Below are positions 49,616 to 58,864 of a stretch of DNA of 64,000 bases, in pieces. How positions within the stretch are numbered: the first letter of the stretch is position 1; each line of letters starts with the position of its first letter. This DNA comes from Mitsuokella multacida DSM 20544. Lineage in GTDB: Bacteria; Bacillota; Negativicutes; Selenomonadales; Selenomonadaceae. A program made the translations under genes and the position numbers. Below the pieces are notes generated by a model. The model was not told the DNA's origin, ran no database searches, and was given only the letters and a program-made list of their open reading frames with translations. Location of the stretch: contig NZ_GG697141.2 of the NCBI RefSeq assembly GCF_000155955.1, forward strand, positions 1,140,588 to 1,204,587, read 5' to 3'.

Positions 49616-49669
49616 TTGACAAGTTACAGAGTTACATCTATAATGTAAACATATTAATCAGATATGTTT
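49616..49669 (+). promoter_or_regulatory. Consensus promoter and palindromic operator of metY
   Basis: TTGACA (49616-49621), 17 bp, TATAAT (49639-49644) is a perfect sigma-70-type promoter. AAACATAT (49647-49654) and ATATGTTT (49662-49669) form an inverted repeat starting 3 bp after the -10, at the transcription start, as for a repressor site. Confidence 0.85.
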
Positions 49670-49704
49670 AAGCTACGTTTGCCGATAGAAAGGGGCCGTT
49701 ATTC

Positions 49705-51000
49705 ATGAGTGAAGAGAGAAAGTACCATTTTGAGACACTGCAGCTGCATGTTGGTCAGGAGCAGGCTGATCCCGCTACGGACGCGCGCGCTGTGCCAATC
49801 TACCAGACGACGTCCTTCGTGTTCCACAACGCGCAGCACGCTGCTGACCGCTTCGCACTGAAGGATGCCGGCAACGTCTACGGCCGCCTGACGAACCCGA
49901 CGGAGGATGTCTTCTCCAAGCGCATTGCCGCACTCGAAGGCGGCGTCGCTGCTGTTGCTGTCGCATCTGGTGCAGCTGCTGTCACGTACACGCTCGAGGC
50001 ACTCGTCCATCACGGCCAGCACATCGTCGCAGCTACGACGATCTACGGCGGCACCTACAACCTCTTTGAGCACACGTTCCCGAACTACGGCATCGAGACG
50101 ACGTTCGTCGATCCGACGAAGGGCGTCGAGGTCTTCGAGGAGGCCATCAAGGAGAATACGCGTGCCGTCTACATCGAGTCTGTCGGCAACCCGAACGCCA
50201 ACCTCATCGACATCCAGGCTGTCGCCGATATCGCGCATAAGCACAAGATTCCGCTCGTCGTCGACAGCACGTTCGCAACGCCGTATCAGCTGCGCCCGTT
50301 CGAGTACGGCGCCGACATCGTCGTCCATTCGGCTACGAAGTTTATCGGCGGCCACGGCACGACGCTCGGCGGTGTCCTCGTCGATGGCGGCAAGTTTGAC
50401 TGGATCGCTTCGGGCAAGTTCCCGCAGTTCGTTGACCCGAACCCGAGCTACCACGGCATCAGCTTTGCCAAGGATGTCGGCGCAGCGGCCTTCGCTACGT
50501 ACGTCCGCACGCTGATCTTGCGCGATGAGGGCGCAACGCTCTCGCCGTTCAATGCGTTCCTGCTGCTGCAGGGCACGGAGACGCTGTCGCTGCGCGTCGA
50601 GCGCCATGTCGAGAACGCCCTCAAGGTCGTCGACTACCTCGCCAAGAACCCGCATGTCGATAAGGTCAACCATCCGTCCCTGCCGAACCATCCGGATCAC
50701 GAGCTCTACAAGAAGTACTTCCCGAACGGCGGTATCTCCATCTTCACGTTCGAGATCAAGGGCGGCGCTGAGGCGGCCAAGAAGTTCATCGACCACCTCA
50801 AGGTCTTCAGCCTGCTGGCCAATGTCGCGGACGTCAAGTCGCTCGTCATCCATCCGGCTTCGACGACGCACTCCCAGATGAACGAGCAGGAACTCGCCGC
50901 TTCTGGCATCACGCCGTCGACGATTCGCCTGTCCATCGGCACGGAGCACATCGATGATATCATTTACGATCTCGATCAGGCCTTCAAGGCCCTTGACTGA
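49705..51000 (+). CDS. metY: O-acetylhomoserine sulfhydrylase (MetY)
   Basis: This 431-residue Cys/Met-metabolism PLP enzyme forms homocysteine from O-acetylhomoserine and sulfide. The PLP lysine is K212 in [18 protein letters not shown]. The N-terminal [20 protein letters not shown] and [12 protein letters not shown] and the length of about 430 distinguish it from cystathionine gamma-synthase (about 380). GAAAGGGG precedes ATG 49705. It is a single gene under its own operator-controlled promoter, ending at the terminator at 51031. Confidence 0.95.
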   Translation: MSEERKYHFETLQLHVGQEQADPATDARAVPIYQTTSFVFHNAQHAADRFALKDAGNVYGRLTNPTEDVFSKRIAALEGGVAAVAVASGAAAVTYTLEALVHHGQHIVAATTIYGGTYNLFEHTFPNYGIETTFVDPTKGVEVFEEAIKENTRAVYIESVGNPNANLIDIQAVADIAHKHKIPLVVDSTFATPYQLRPFEYGADIVVHSATKFIGGHGTTLGGVLVDGGKFDWIASGKFPQFVDPNPSYHGISFAKDVGAAAFATYVRTLILRDEGATLSPFNAFLLLQGTETLSLRVERHVENALKVVDYLAKNPHVDKVNHPSLPNHPDHELYKKYFPNGGISIFTFEIKGGAEAAKKFIDHLKVFSLLANVADVKSLVIHPASTTHSQMNEQELAASGITPSTIRLSIGTEHIDDIIYDLDQAFKALD

Positions 51001-51030
51001 CCGTTTGATATACTTTTCTCTACCCAAAGG

Positions 51031-51064
51031 GGTCGCGGAATTTTTCCGCGGCCTCTCTTTTTTT
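51031..51064 (+). terminator. Terminator after metY
   Basis: GGTCGCGG pairs with CCGCGGCC (one mismatch) over AATTTTT, followed by CTCTTTTTTT. Confidence 0.85.
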
Positions 51065-51144
51065 GACAAAGCCTCGGCTTCGTGTCATCATAGGGGATGA
51101 CGGTACGCACCATGGGGGTGCGACTGTACAAGGAGGAAAACAGA

Positions 51145-51432
51145 ATGAACAACTACGAGAAGTACCGGCAGGTACGAAAAGAGGCGGCGGCCACGGGGCT
51201 GCTGCTCCTGATCCTGATCGCGGCCTGGATTGCTGCTGGCTTTGGGCTGGCAGATGTGCGGGTGGAATTCTTCCATCTGCCGCTCTGGGTATGGACGGCG
51301 ACCATCGGCTTCTGGCTCTTTGCCATACTCGGCGTCAAGCTTCTGACGGCGACCGTGTTTGTGGACATGAGCCTGGAAGAGGATGAAGAGAATGCGGTCG
51401 ATGCGGGAGAGGAGGCCTATCATGATAAATGA
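51145..51432 (+). CDS. yhdT: YhdT-like small membrane protein (DUF997)
   Basis: This 95-residue protein has two hydrophobic segments (GLLLLILIAAWIAAGFGLAD and LWVWTATIGFWLFAILGVKL) and an acidic C-terminus. YhdT/DUF997 proteins are encoded beside the sodium/pantothenate symporter, as here, and may be an accessory subunit. AAGGAGGAAAAC precedes ATG 51145. It overlaps the next gene by 11 nt. Confidence 0.85.
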   Translation: MNNYEKYRQVRKEAAATGLLLLILIAAWIAAGFGLADVRVEFFHLPLWVWTATIGFWLFAILGVKLLTATVFVDMSLEEDEENAVDAGEEAYHDK

Positions 51433-52984
51433 GGGGAATCTTTCTGCGCTACTGCCATTGCTTATCTTTATGGGATTCATGGTGGCCATCGGCTTCTGGG
51501 TACGCCGGCAGAACGCCGGCAAGAATTTCGTCCAGTCGTATTTTATCGGCAATCACGACCTCGGCGGCTTTGTGCTCGCGATGACGACAGTGGCGACCTA
51601 CAGCTCGGTCAGCTCATTCGTCGGCGGGCCGGGCATGGCCTGGCAGATTGGCTTCGGCTGGGTCTACATGGCGGTCGTGCAGGTCACGGCCATCTTTCTC
51701 GTGCTCGGCATCTTCGGCAAGCGCGTGGCCATGCTCTCACGGCGCTTCGATGCGGTCACGGTCGTCGACATTATCCGTGAACGGTTCCAGTCGGACGGCC
51801 TCGCGGCGATGGCAGCCTTCATCATCGTGCTGTTCTTCTGCGGCACGATGACAGCACAGTTCGTCGGCGGCGCGAAACTCTTCGCGACGGTCACGGGCTA
51901 CAGCTATGAGATGGGCCTCTTGCTCTTCGGCCTCGTCGTCGTGCTCTACACGAGCATCGGCGGCTTCCGCGCCGTGGCCATCACGGACACGTGCTGCGCC
52001 ATCATGATGATGGTCGGCATCGCGCTCTTGCTCTACTACGTGCTCGAGGCGGGCGGCGGCTATGCGGCCATCATGGAGAACATCCATCTGAACCATCCGG
52101 AGATGCTCGAGCCGCTCTCGGGAGGCCACATGCCGGTTGGCCTCTACCTGACGCAGTGGATTCTCGTTGGCATCTGCACGATCGCGCTGCCGCAGTCGGT
52201 CGTGCGCGGCATCAGCTACAAGGACACGAAGAGCCTGCACAAGGCCATGCTGATTGGCACGGTCGTCGTCGGCTTCATGAACATCGGCGTCAACTTCACG
52301 GGCATCCTCGCGCACGGCGTGCTGACGGGGCCGCTTGAGAGCTACGGCGGCGTCGACTACATCATCCCGAAGACAATCGTCGCGGCGCTGCCGCCCGCAC
52401 TCGTCGGCTTTGCCATCATCGGGCCGCTCGCCGCGTCGATCTCGACCATCTCGGGCCTCTTGATCGTCGCTTCGTCGGCCATCGTCAAGGATGTCTACCT
52501 GCACCATGCGCAGAAGCATGGCCGCACGGTCACGGGGCGTCAGCTGCGCCGCCTCTCGACGGCGGCGACGGCCGTCATCGGCGTCATCGTCTTCTGCATC
52601 GCGCTGACGCCGCCGAGCCTCATCTGGCTCATCAACATGTTCGCCTTTGGCGGCCTCGAGACGGCCTTCTTCTGGACGCTGCTCTTGGGCCTCTTCTGGC
52701 GCAGGGCGAACAAGCTCGGCGCTATCCTCTCGATGGGCGGTGGCACGATTGCCTACTGCCTGACGCAGGGGCTCGGCTTCAAGTTCATGGGGCTCCACCA
52801 GATCACGATCGGCATCACGGTCTCGCTCGCCTTCTTCCTGCTCGGCGCCTATCTCGGCAAGCCGCAGGAAGCGAAGGTGCTGCAGGTGTTCTTTCCCGAG
52901 AGCCATGACCCCAATCCAAAGGATTGGGGCATGGAGAAAGAGCCGTGTCCGCTTGGGGGGGGGCAAAAATACTTGACAAAGTGA
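51422..52984 (+). CDS. panF: Sodium/pantothenate symporter PanF-like
   Basis: This 520-residue sodium:solute symporter (SSS family) has about thirteen membrane segments. The segments VATYSSVSSFVGGPGMAWQI and GLVVVLYTSIGGFRAVAITD match the family core, and the pairing with YhdT is typical of PanF. The C-terminal end after residue 490 is soluble and ends shortly before a run of G residues (52957-52964). Start ATG 51422 overlaps yhdT and has GAGAGGAGG upstream. Pantothenate as substrate is inferred from context. Confidence 0.85.
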   Translation: MINEGNLSALLPLLIFMGFMVAIGFWVRRQNAGKNFVQSYFIGNHDLGGFVLAMTTVATYSSVSSFVGGPGMAWQIGFGWVYMAVVQVTAIFLVLGIFGKRVAMLSRRFDAVTVVDIIRERFQSDGLAAMAAFIIVLFFCGTMTAQFVGGAKLFATVTGYSYEMGLLLFGLVVVLYTSIGGFRAVAITDTCCAIMMMVGIALLLYYVLEAGGGYAAIMENIHLNHPEMLEPLSGGHMPVGLYLTQWILVGICTIALPQSVVRGISYKDTKSLHKAMLIGTVVVGFMNIGVNFTGILAHGVLTGPLESYGGVDYIIPKTIVAALPPALVGFAIIGPLAASISTISGLLIVASSAIVKDVYLHHAQKHGRTVTGRQLRRLSTAATAVIGVIVFCIALTPPSLIWLINMFAFGGLETAFFWTLLLGLFWRRANKLGAILSMGGGTIAYCLTQGLGFKFMGLHQITIGITVSLAFFLLGAYLGKPQEAKVLQVFFPESHDPNPKDWGMEKEPCPLGGGQKYLTK

Positions 52985-53098
52985 CAGGAATCCTGATGCA
53001 GTGTGGAGAATACTATAAACAGTATGTTATGGACAAAAGTTTGGAAAGAATAATCTGTATCCATAGATTTGATATTTGACAGGCAGGAAGGATCCTTG

Positions 53099-55198
53099 AT
53101 GAAGCTCAAGCTGTTTTACTCGCTCAAGCGAAAGGTGCTGGCGGTGTGTCTGGCTGGTATGATCCTGATGGCTCTCTGTGTGGGAGGCATCAGCCTCTGG
53201 ACCATCTCACACTTGACCTATGACTACGAAATCCAGAATATGAACCACATCGTCGACACGAAGGCGACAATCATCAACGATGAGCTGCTGCGCTCGGAGA
53301 ATGTCGTGGACTATGCGGCAAACTCTGTCTCGCGCGAGATCAAGGACCCCGCGAAGCTCCGCGACCCGGAGTTCCAGCAGCGCATGGCGGAGTTCGTCGA
53401 CAACGACTTCCAGAATGCCAAGACGGACCTCAACATCATCTGCTCGTACTATCTCTACTACCCGTCTGCGAACGTCTCGGCGCTCTGGAAGGCCTCGGAT
53501 GACCGCGATGAGCATTTCTACGATGTCCTGGAGCGGCAGCGGGATGAGAACAGCCGCGTCATCCCGCGCCATGTGCTTTCATTTGCCTATCTGATGGATG
53601 AGGGGCAAGCGTCGTGGACGCAGCCGTACTACTCGACGTATCTCAAGCGCTACATCATCTCGTACCTGAGCCCTGTCTATAAGGACGGCGTCATGGTCGC
53701 GATCATCGGTGTCGACCTGGACTTCCAGGCCTTCATCGACCGGCTCTACGCCAAACCGTCCGAGGGAGAGGAGCACGGTATGATCATCTTGAGCGATGCC
53801 ACGGGCACCGTGGAGTATTCGCCGAAGAAACCGCTCGGCGTGCCGCTCGTGGACAAGGACATCCATCTCAAGGATACGCCGAGCAAGGTCACGGAGGCAG
53901 GGCAGACGGATCGGACAATGCTCACGTACACCTGGGCGGGCGAGCCGAGCATCGCGGGCATCAAGACTCTGCGCAACGGCATGAACTTCATCGACCTGCG
54001 CCAGATCCCGCAGATCTACGACCGCACGCGCAAGGCGTTCATGCAGATGGGCTTTGGACTCATCGCGGTCTGCATTCTCGCGTCGCTCTTGCCGCTCTAC
54101 ATGATCAGCCGCCTGTCGGAGCGCTTGCAGCTCGTCATCGAGGCGGCCAAGGAAGTCGGCGAGGGCAACTACGATGTCAAGCTGCACGACACACAGCCCG
54201 ATGACATTGGCGAGCTCAGCCGCAACTTCCAGGCGATGGCAGAGAAGGTCGCGGCCGCACAGGGCAATCTCACCTACATGTCCCAGCACGATGTGCTGAC
54301 GGGCATCCTCAACCGCATGGGCCTCGACAAGGAGGTCGCGGACTGGCTCATGGCGCATCCTGCTTCGCATGGCGCGCTCGTCAGCCTCGACCTCGACGGC
54401 TTCAAGTTCATCAATGACCTGCACGGCCACATGGCGGGCGATGAGGCCCTGCGCACCCTGGCGCGGGATCTCGTCGAGAGCTTCGGCCACGACCAGATCA
54501 TCGGACGCAACGGCGGCGACGAGTTCGTCGTCTTCATGAAGGACACGGAGCCGGAGCAGGCAGAGAAGGTCATCAAGGCGTTCTCCAGCAAGGTGAAGAC
54601 CTTCACGTATGACGGCGAGACGCATGCTTTCTCGGTTTCCATCGGCTACACGCTCTATAAGGGCGACGGCACGTCGCTCTCGCGCCTCTTCCATCAGTCG
54701 GATACGGCGCTCTACGCGGTCAAGCTCCGCGGGCGCAATCATTACCGCGCCTACGAGCCCACGATGGAGAACCTCAACCGCACGTCGCTCGGCTTCAACC
54801 TCGAGACGATCACGAAGAACCTGCCGATAGCCTTGCTCGTCTCGGAGGCGAAGCCGGATGGCAAGATCCTGTTCGTCAACAAGACGATGGTCGAGATGCT
54901 CGAATGCCGCAATATCCGCGAGTTCATGGAGTTCACGCAGGAATACGCGCCGAATGTCGTCTGTACCTGCGACCGGGAGCGCATGACGAAAATGGTCTGG
55001 GAGCAGTCTGCCCGCGAGCCGGACCGTCCGCACTGCATGTCGTACAGCATCCACACGGCGAAAGGGCTCGACAAGCGGGTCTTCGCCATCTGGCGCATGG
55101 CGGACAATCCCAACTACGGCGAGGTCTTCTACGCGACGCTCATGGAGGCCAGCTTCCTGCGGGAGCTGACGTCTGACGATGGAGAGTGCAAAGCGTGA
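53099..55198 (+). CDS. Sensor diguanylate cyclase (Cache-HAMP-GGDEF-PAS)
   Basis: This 699-residue membrane sensor has an N-terminal membrane segment (residues 14-36) and an extracytoplasmic dCache-like domain to about residue 315. A second membrane segment (about 322-340), HAMP (about 341-395) and GGDEF (about 405-565) follow. The active site reads NGGDEF at 471-476 and is intact, so it should make c-di-GMP from GTP. A C-terminal PAS-like region (about 575-690) follows the catalytic domain, an uncommon order. GGAAGGATCC precedes ATG 53099. A dCache domain suggests sensing of a small extracellular ligand such as an amino acid. Flp piliation could be an output, but this is speculative. Confidence 0.92.
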   Translation: MKLKLFYSLKRKVLAVCLAGMILMALCVGGISLWTISHLTYDYEIQNMNHIVDTKATIINDELLRSENVVDYAANSVSREIKDPAKLRDPEFQQRMAEFVDNDFQNAKTDLNIICSYYLYYPSANVSALWKASDDRDEHFYDVLERQRDENSRVIPRHVLSFAYLMDEGQASWTQPYYSTYLKRYIISYLSPVYKDGVMVAIIGVDLDFQAFIDRLYAKPSEGEEHGMIILSDATGTVEYSPKKPLGVPLVDKDIHLKDTPSKVTEAGQTDRTMLTYTWAGEPSIAGIKTLRNGMNFIDLRQIPQIYDRTRKAFMQMGFGLIAVCILASLLPLYMISRLSERLQLVIEAAKEVGEGNYDVKLHDTQPDDIGELSRNFQAMAEKVAAAQGNLTYMSQHDVLTGILNRMGLDKEVADWLMAHPASHGALVSLDLDGFKFINDLHGHMAGDEALRTLARDLVESFGHDQIIGRNGGDEFVVFMKDTEPEQAEKVIKAFSSKVKTFTYDGETHAFSVSIGYTLYKGDGTSLSRLFHQSDTALYAVKLRGRNHYRAYEPTMENLNRTSLGFNLETITKNLPIALLVSEAKPDGKILFVNKTMVEMLECRNIREFMEFTQEYAPNVVCTCDRERMTKMVWEQSAREPDRPHCMSYSIHTAKGLDKRVFAIWRMADNPNYGEVFYATLMEASFLRELTSDDGECKA

Positions 55199-55208
55199 AG
55201 TTGAATCG

Positions 55209-55254
55209 ATAAAAAAGTCCCGCTGCTGCGAGAAATCGCGGCAGCGGGACTTTT
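55209..55254. terminator. Bidirectional terminator after the GGDEF gene
   Basis: AAAAGTCCCGCTGC pairs with GCAGCGGGACTTTT plus an inner CGATTTCTCG-type loop; it serves the convergent azlD gene as well. Confidence 0.9.
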
Positions 55255-55275
55255 GCTTGTGTTTGTGTTGTTGTA

Positions 55276-55593
55276 TCAGAGCAGTGCGAGCTCTGTGAGG
55301 AAGACGACGAGGCAGCAGGCGGAGGCGACTTTGAAGAGGCTCGCGCCGTACCAGGCGAGGCCGATGCCGAAGACGAGGGCCAGGGCGCCGCTCGCGGGCG
55401 TCTGCGTGGCCTCGGTGATGGCAGGGAAGGTCATGACGGCCAGCGTCACGTAGGGCACGTAAAAGAGGAAGGAGCGCAGAAATGGATTCTGGATCTGGCC
55501 GCGTATGAGCGTCAGCGGCACGATGCGTATCGCGAACGTCACGGCGCTCATGAGCAGCAGATAGATGTAGATGTCATGCTGCATGGCCGTCAT
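55276..55593 (-). CDS. azlD: AzlD-family branched-chain amino acid exporter subunit
   Basis: This 105-residue membrane protein has three hydrophobic segments and the AzlD signature YLLLMSAVTFAIRIVPLTL, then FLRSFLFYVPYVTLAVMTFP. With AzlC it exports branched-chain amino acids. Overlaps the azlC 3' end by 20 nt, so it is translationally coupled. Confidence 0.9.
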   Translation of the reverse strand: MTAMQHDIYIYLLLMSAVTFAIRIVPLTLIRGQIQNPFLRSFLFYVPYVTLAVMTFPAITEATQTPASGALALVFGIGLAWYGASLFKVASACCLVVFLTELALL

Positions 55594-56341
55594 CTCCTTC
55601 CTGCTGCTGGCAATGCTCGGGGACGGGGAAGAGGGCGGCGCCGACGCCCGCGATCAGGACGGTCAGGATGATCGTGCGCGTGCCGGCGGACAGCGCAGCA
55701 AGTCCCGGCAGTATGGAGGCGAGATAGCTCAGCGCAAAGCTCGCGAGCACGAGTGCGCCGACGATGCGGTTCTTGCGGGCCGGCGGGATGATGACCCAGA
55801 GGAACATGCCATAGAGCGCGACGGAGAGGGCGCTGACGACGGCGGGCGGCAGGATGTTGCCCGCGACGACGCCAAAGGCTGTGCCGAACGCCCAGCCCGG
55901 CAGCGCGAGCGCCATGGCCCCGTAGTTGTAGTAGGGATTGAGCGGACCCTTGCGCGCAATCGTGATGCCGAAGATCTCGTCGGTCACGTCGAAGCCGACG
56001 AAGATGCGGTGCCAGATGGAGGTGCCGGGCGGGAACTTCTGCGAGAGGGCACAGCTCATGAGCATGTAGCGTGCGTTGGCAACGAGTGTGATGAGGATGA
56101 TCTCGAGGTAGGGCGCATCGGCCGCGATGACCGTGAAGCCCGCGTACTCGCCGGCCGATGCGTTGTTGAAGAAGCTGGCGAGAAAGCCCTGCAGCGGGTC
56201 GAGTCCCGCATTGCGGGCGGCGATGCCGAGCGTGAAGGAGACGACGAAGTAGCCGAGTGCGATCGGCATGCCGTCGTGGACACCCTCGAGGAAGACCTCG
56301 CGCGTGGACCGCGTGAGCTCTGGTTCAAATGATTCCGTCAT
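55574..56341 (-). CDS. azlC: AzlC-family branched-chain amino acid exporter
   Basis: This 255-residue inner-membrane protein has the AzlC start EGVHDGMPIALGYFVVSFTL and GFLASFFNNASAGEYAGFTV, with several membrane segments. ATG 56341 gives the conserved N-terminus; AAAGGGG lies about 10-12 nt upstream. It forms a two-gene operon with azlD. The homologous pair in other bacteria is often controlled by an Lrp-type regulator; none is adjacent here. Confidence 0.9.
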   Translation of the reverse strand: MTESFEPELTRSTREVFLEGVHDGMPIALGYFVVSFTLGIAARNAGLDPLQGFLASFFNNASAGEYAGFTVIAADAPYLEIILITLVANARYMLMSCALSQKFPPGTSIWHRIFVGFDVTDEIFGITIARKGPLNPYYNYGAMALALPGWAFGTAFGVVAGNILPPAVVSALSVALYGMFLWVIIPPARKNRIVGALVLASFALSYLASILPGLAALSAGTRTIILTVLIAGVGAALFPVPEHCQQQEGDDGHAA

Positions 56342-56483
56342 ATCCGTAGGAAGAACCCCTTTCTGAATGCGTATTACTTTTATTCTACTACGAAAATAAG
56401 GGAAAGCAAGAGACGAGAGCGCGGATTGTTTCTTGAAAAACGCTTGCATTTTCATGGAAAGCCTTTTGACTGTTTTTGTATCG

Positions 56484-56558
56484 ATTGGAATGGTATCATC
56501 ATGATGTAAGCAAAAGCTGACCGGTAGCAAAAGATAAATGGAAACAGTCCATTCCAAT
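56484..56558 (+). promoter_or_regulatory. Long-range inverted repeat before the hexose PTS operon
   Basis: ATTGGAATGG (56484-56493) and CCATTCCAAT (56549-56558) are perfectly complementary and 55 nt apart. The right arm ends directly before AGGAGG, the ribosome-binding site. It could be a pair of regulator sites or an mRNA stem that hides the ribosome-binding site. Confidence 0.65.
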
Positions 56559-56574
56559 AGGAGGTCATCACATC

Positions 56575-57093
56575 ATGAAAGTAAAAATCGGCATCGCTTG
56601 TGACGATATTGGTTTTGAACGCAAGGAAGAAGTCCGCCACTATCTCGAAGAAGTGAAGGGTATGGAAGTCGTTTACGATCCTGTCAAAGTTCCTGCTGAT
56701 GGGCAGAATACCTTTGCTGTACTGGCTGACGATATGGCGACACGTATCCAAAAGGATGAATTCCGCCTGGGCATCTATATCTGTGGCACAGGCATCGGCT
56801 TTACTTGTCAGGCCAACAAGCATTGGGGCATCCGTGCGGTGGCTGTCAGCAATCCTTATACGGCGCAGCGAGCAAGACTCAGCAATAATGCGCAGATCAT
56901 CGGCCTTGGCTGCCGTGTGCTCGGCATGGAGTACACGAAAATGGTCCTGGATGCCTGGCTCGACAATCCCTTTGACTTTGCCACGGCGCGCGAGAATTCC
57001 AAGAAGAATCTGCTCGAGGCGAAGAAGAACGATGACCTGCTCTTGAAAAAGCCGGATTACATTGCTTGGAATATGGGCTTTGAGGCAGAATGA
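56575..57093 (+). CDS. RpiB/LacA/LacB-family sugar-phosphate isomerase
   Basis: This 172-residue protein starts like RpiB (KIGIACDDIGFERKEEVRHYL). It has the anion-hole segment GIYICGTGIGFTCQANKHWGI with the catalytic cysteine, and SNNAQIIGLGCRVLGMEYTK. Relatives isomerise ribose-5-phosphate, allose-6-phosphate or galactose-6-phosphate. It is longer than RpiB (about 145) by a C-terminal helical extension. ATAGGAGG precedes ATG 56575. It is first in a five-gene operon with a Gat-type PTS and a SIS-domain isomerase, so a hexose-6-phosphate is the likely substrate. Confidence 0.88.
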   Translation: MKVKIGIACDDIGFERKEEVRHYLEEVKGMEVVYDPVKVPADGQNTFAVLADDMATRIQKDEFRLGIYICGTGIGFTCQANKHWGIRAVAVSNPYTAQRARLSNNAQIIGLGCRVLGMEYTKMVLDAWLDNPFDFATARENSKKNLLEAKKNDDLLLKKPDYIAWNMGFEAE

Positions 57094-57103
57094 GGAGGGT
57101 ATC

Positions 57104-58474
57104 ATGGAGATTATTACTCAGTTCATCAACGACCTCGGCAATTTCATCTTCATCCCGCTCATCTTCCTGATTCTCATGAAATTGCTCGGTCGCCCGCTCG
57201 CGGAGTGCATCCGCTCGGCCATGAAAGTCGGAATCGGCTTCATCGCGCTGACGATGACCATTGGCCTGATGCTCGATACGATGGCTCCGGCCATCAAGGG
57301 CATGGCCTCTCATATGGGAACGCAGCTCAATGCCATTGATGTCGGCGGTGCTGCTACGGCTGTCATGGGATTTGGATCCAGCCTCGGTGCCATCATCATC
57401 CCGCTCTGTGTCATCATCAATGTCGTCATGCTGATGCTGCGCTTGACCGACTGTGTTAATGTCGACGTCTTCAATTTGCACCAAAATGCCTCAATGGGCG
57501 CAATTGTCTATGCATTCTCGGGGAATTTCCTCTACGGCGTCCTGACGGCTGGACTCTTCCACGTCTGGGCGCTCATTGCGGCAGATCTCGGTGCGAAGAA
57601 CAACAACCAGTTTTTCCACCTGCCGCCGGGTGTTTCCATCTCGCATCCAGTCGCCAATACCTACTTGATTTTTGCCTACCCCTTCCATTGGCTCTTCAGC
57701 CATATCCCGGGCCTGCGTGACTGGAATGTGACGACAGAGACCATCCAGAAGCGTTTCGGCGTGCTCGGCGATCCGACCATCGTCGGCTTCATCATGGGTG
57801 TCCTGCTCGGCTTCCTCGGCTATGGCTGGGATGACCCATATCACACGATCATCGCGAGCCTGCGCCTTGGCATGTATCTCGCAGCGGTCATGCTGCTGCT
57901 GCCGAAGATGACTTCCATCATGATGGAAGGCCTTGTACCGCTCTCGAATGCGGCGCGCAAGATGCTCGTCAAGCGCTTTCCGAACCGTAACATCACGGTG
58001 GGCATGGATACAGCCTTGATCATCGGCCATCCTTCTGTCATCGCGCCAGCTCTGCTCCTGATCCCGACCATCGTCGTCATCGCGATGTTCCTGCCGGGCA
58101 ACACAGTCATGCCGCTCGGCGACCTGTCACAGTTCGTCTTTTTCATCGCCTGCATGGTGCCGGTCTTCCGCGGCAACATCATCCACACCTGGCTGGCCAG
58201 TGCCATCTGCTTTGGCGGCGGTCTCTGGATTGCCTCTTGGATGGCTGCACCGACGACCGAAGTCTTCCTGAAATTCGGTGCTGGCGGCAAGGAGGGTGTC
58301 ATTTACTCTTCCCTGAATCCATCGGCGAATCCATTCACGGGACTGTTTGCGGCGGCCTCTGAAGTCGGTATCCTTGCGTATCTCGCCATTGCTGTGGTGC
58401 TCGTCGCCGTCGGCTATCTGCTCAAGAAGCATCAGCGCCAGGCGATAGCTGCTGAACATCAGGAAGTGAAATGA
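57104..58474 (+). CDS. gatC: PTS EIIC, galactitol type (GatC-like)
   Basis: This 456-residue permease belongs to the galactitol family of PTS EIIC proteins. It has about eleven membrane segments and the start EIITQFINDLGNFIFIPLI, with VGIGFIALTMTIGLMLDTMA and VFNLHQNASMGAIVYAF. AGGAGGG lies 6 nt upstream of ATG 57104. It is followed by separate EIIB and EIIA genes. The true substrate may be a hexitol, pentitol or rare hexose. Confidence 0.88.
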   Translation: MEIITQFINDLGNFIFIPLIFLILMKLLGRPLAECIRSAMKVGIGFIALTMTIGLMLDTMAPAIKGMASHMGTQLNAIDVGGAATAVMGFGSSLGAIIIPLCVIINVVMLMLRLTDCVNVDVFNLHQNASMGAIVYAFSGNFLYGVLTAGLFHVWALIAADLGAKNNNQFFHLPPGVSISHPVANTYLIFAYPFHWLFSHIPGLRDWNVTTETIQKRFGVLGDPTIVGFIMGVLLGFLGYGWDDPYHTIIASLRLGMYLAAVMLLLPKMTSIMMEGLVPLSNAARKMLVKRFPNRNITVGMDTALIIGHPSVIAPALLLIPTIVVIAMFLPGNTVMPLGDLSQFVFFIACMVPVFRGNIIHTWLASAICFGGGLWIASWMAAPTTEVFLKFGAGGKEGVIYSSLNPSANPFTGLFAAASEVGILAYLAIAVVLVAVGYLLKKHQRQAIAAEHQEVK

Positions 58475-58547
58475 CCATTTTCATCATTTGGAAGCATCAA
58501 ATCAGTTAGGACTTGAAAGTTGAAAAAATTGGAAGGAGAAATTCAAA

Positions 58548-58844
58548 ATGAAACGTGTACTCGTAGTCTGCGGCAACGGCATTGCCTCTTCGTCCATCAT
58601 GGTCTCGGTCCTCAGCGACCATCTCTCGGAAATCGGCCTGGAAGCTCAGATTGATAAAGCATCCTTGATCGATCTCAGTGGTGCGGCTGGTGCAGCGCGC
58701 ATCAACAGCTATGACCTGCTGCTGTCCTCTACTGTTATCGATAATCCAGACGTGACAATCCCAGTCATCGTCGGCATCGGCCTCTTGACGGGCATCGGTG
58801 AAGAAGACGTCCTGGCGGATGTCGACAAGGTCCTCAAAGCGTGA
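58548..58844 (+). CDS. gatB: PTS EIIB, galactitol type (GatB-like)
   Basis: This 98-residue EIIB has phosphocysteine C8 in VLVVCGNGIASSSIMV. It transfers phosphate from EIIA to the incoming sugar. GGAAGGAG lies about 10 nt before ATG 58548. It is 73 nt after gatC. Confidence 0.9.
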   Translation: MKRVLVVCGNGIASSSIMVSVLSDHLSEIGLEAQIDKASLIDLSGAAGAARINSYDLLLSSTVIDNPDVTIPVIVGIGLLTGIGEEDVLADVDKVLKA

Positions 58845-58864
58845 ATTCGGATAGGAGAATGGTC

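Noticed and set aside
56461-56540. Sigma-54 promoter before the PTS operon
   Set aside because: PRD regulators of the LevR type use sigma-54, but no GG-N10-GC element at the required spacing was seen and the regulator lacks the AAA+ activator domain.
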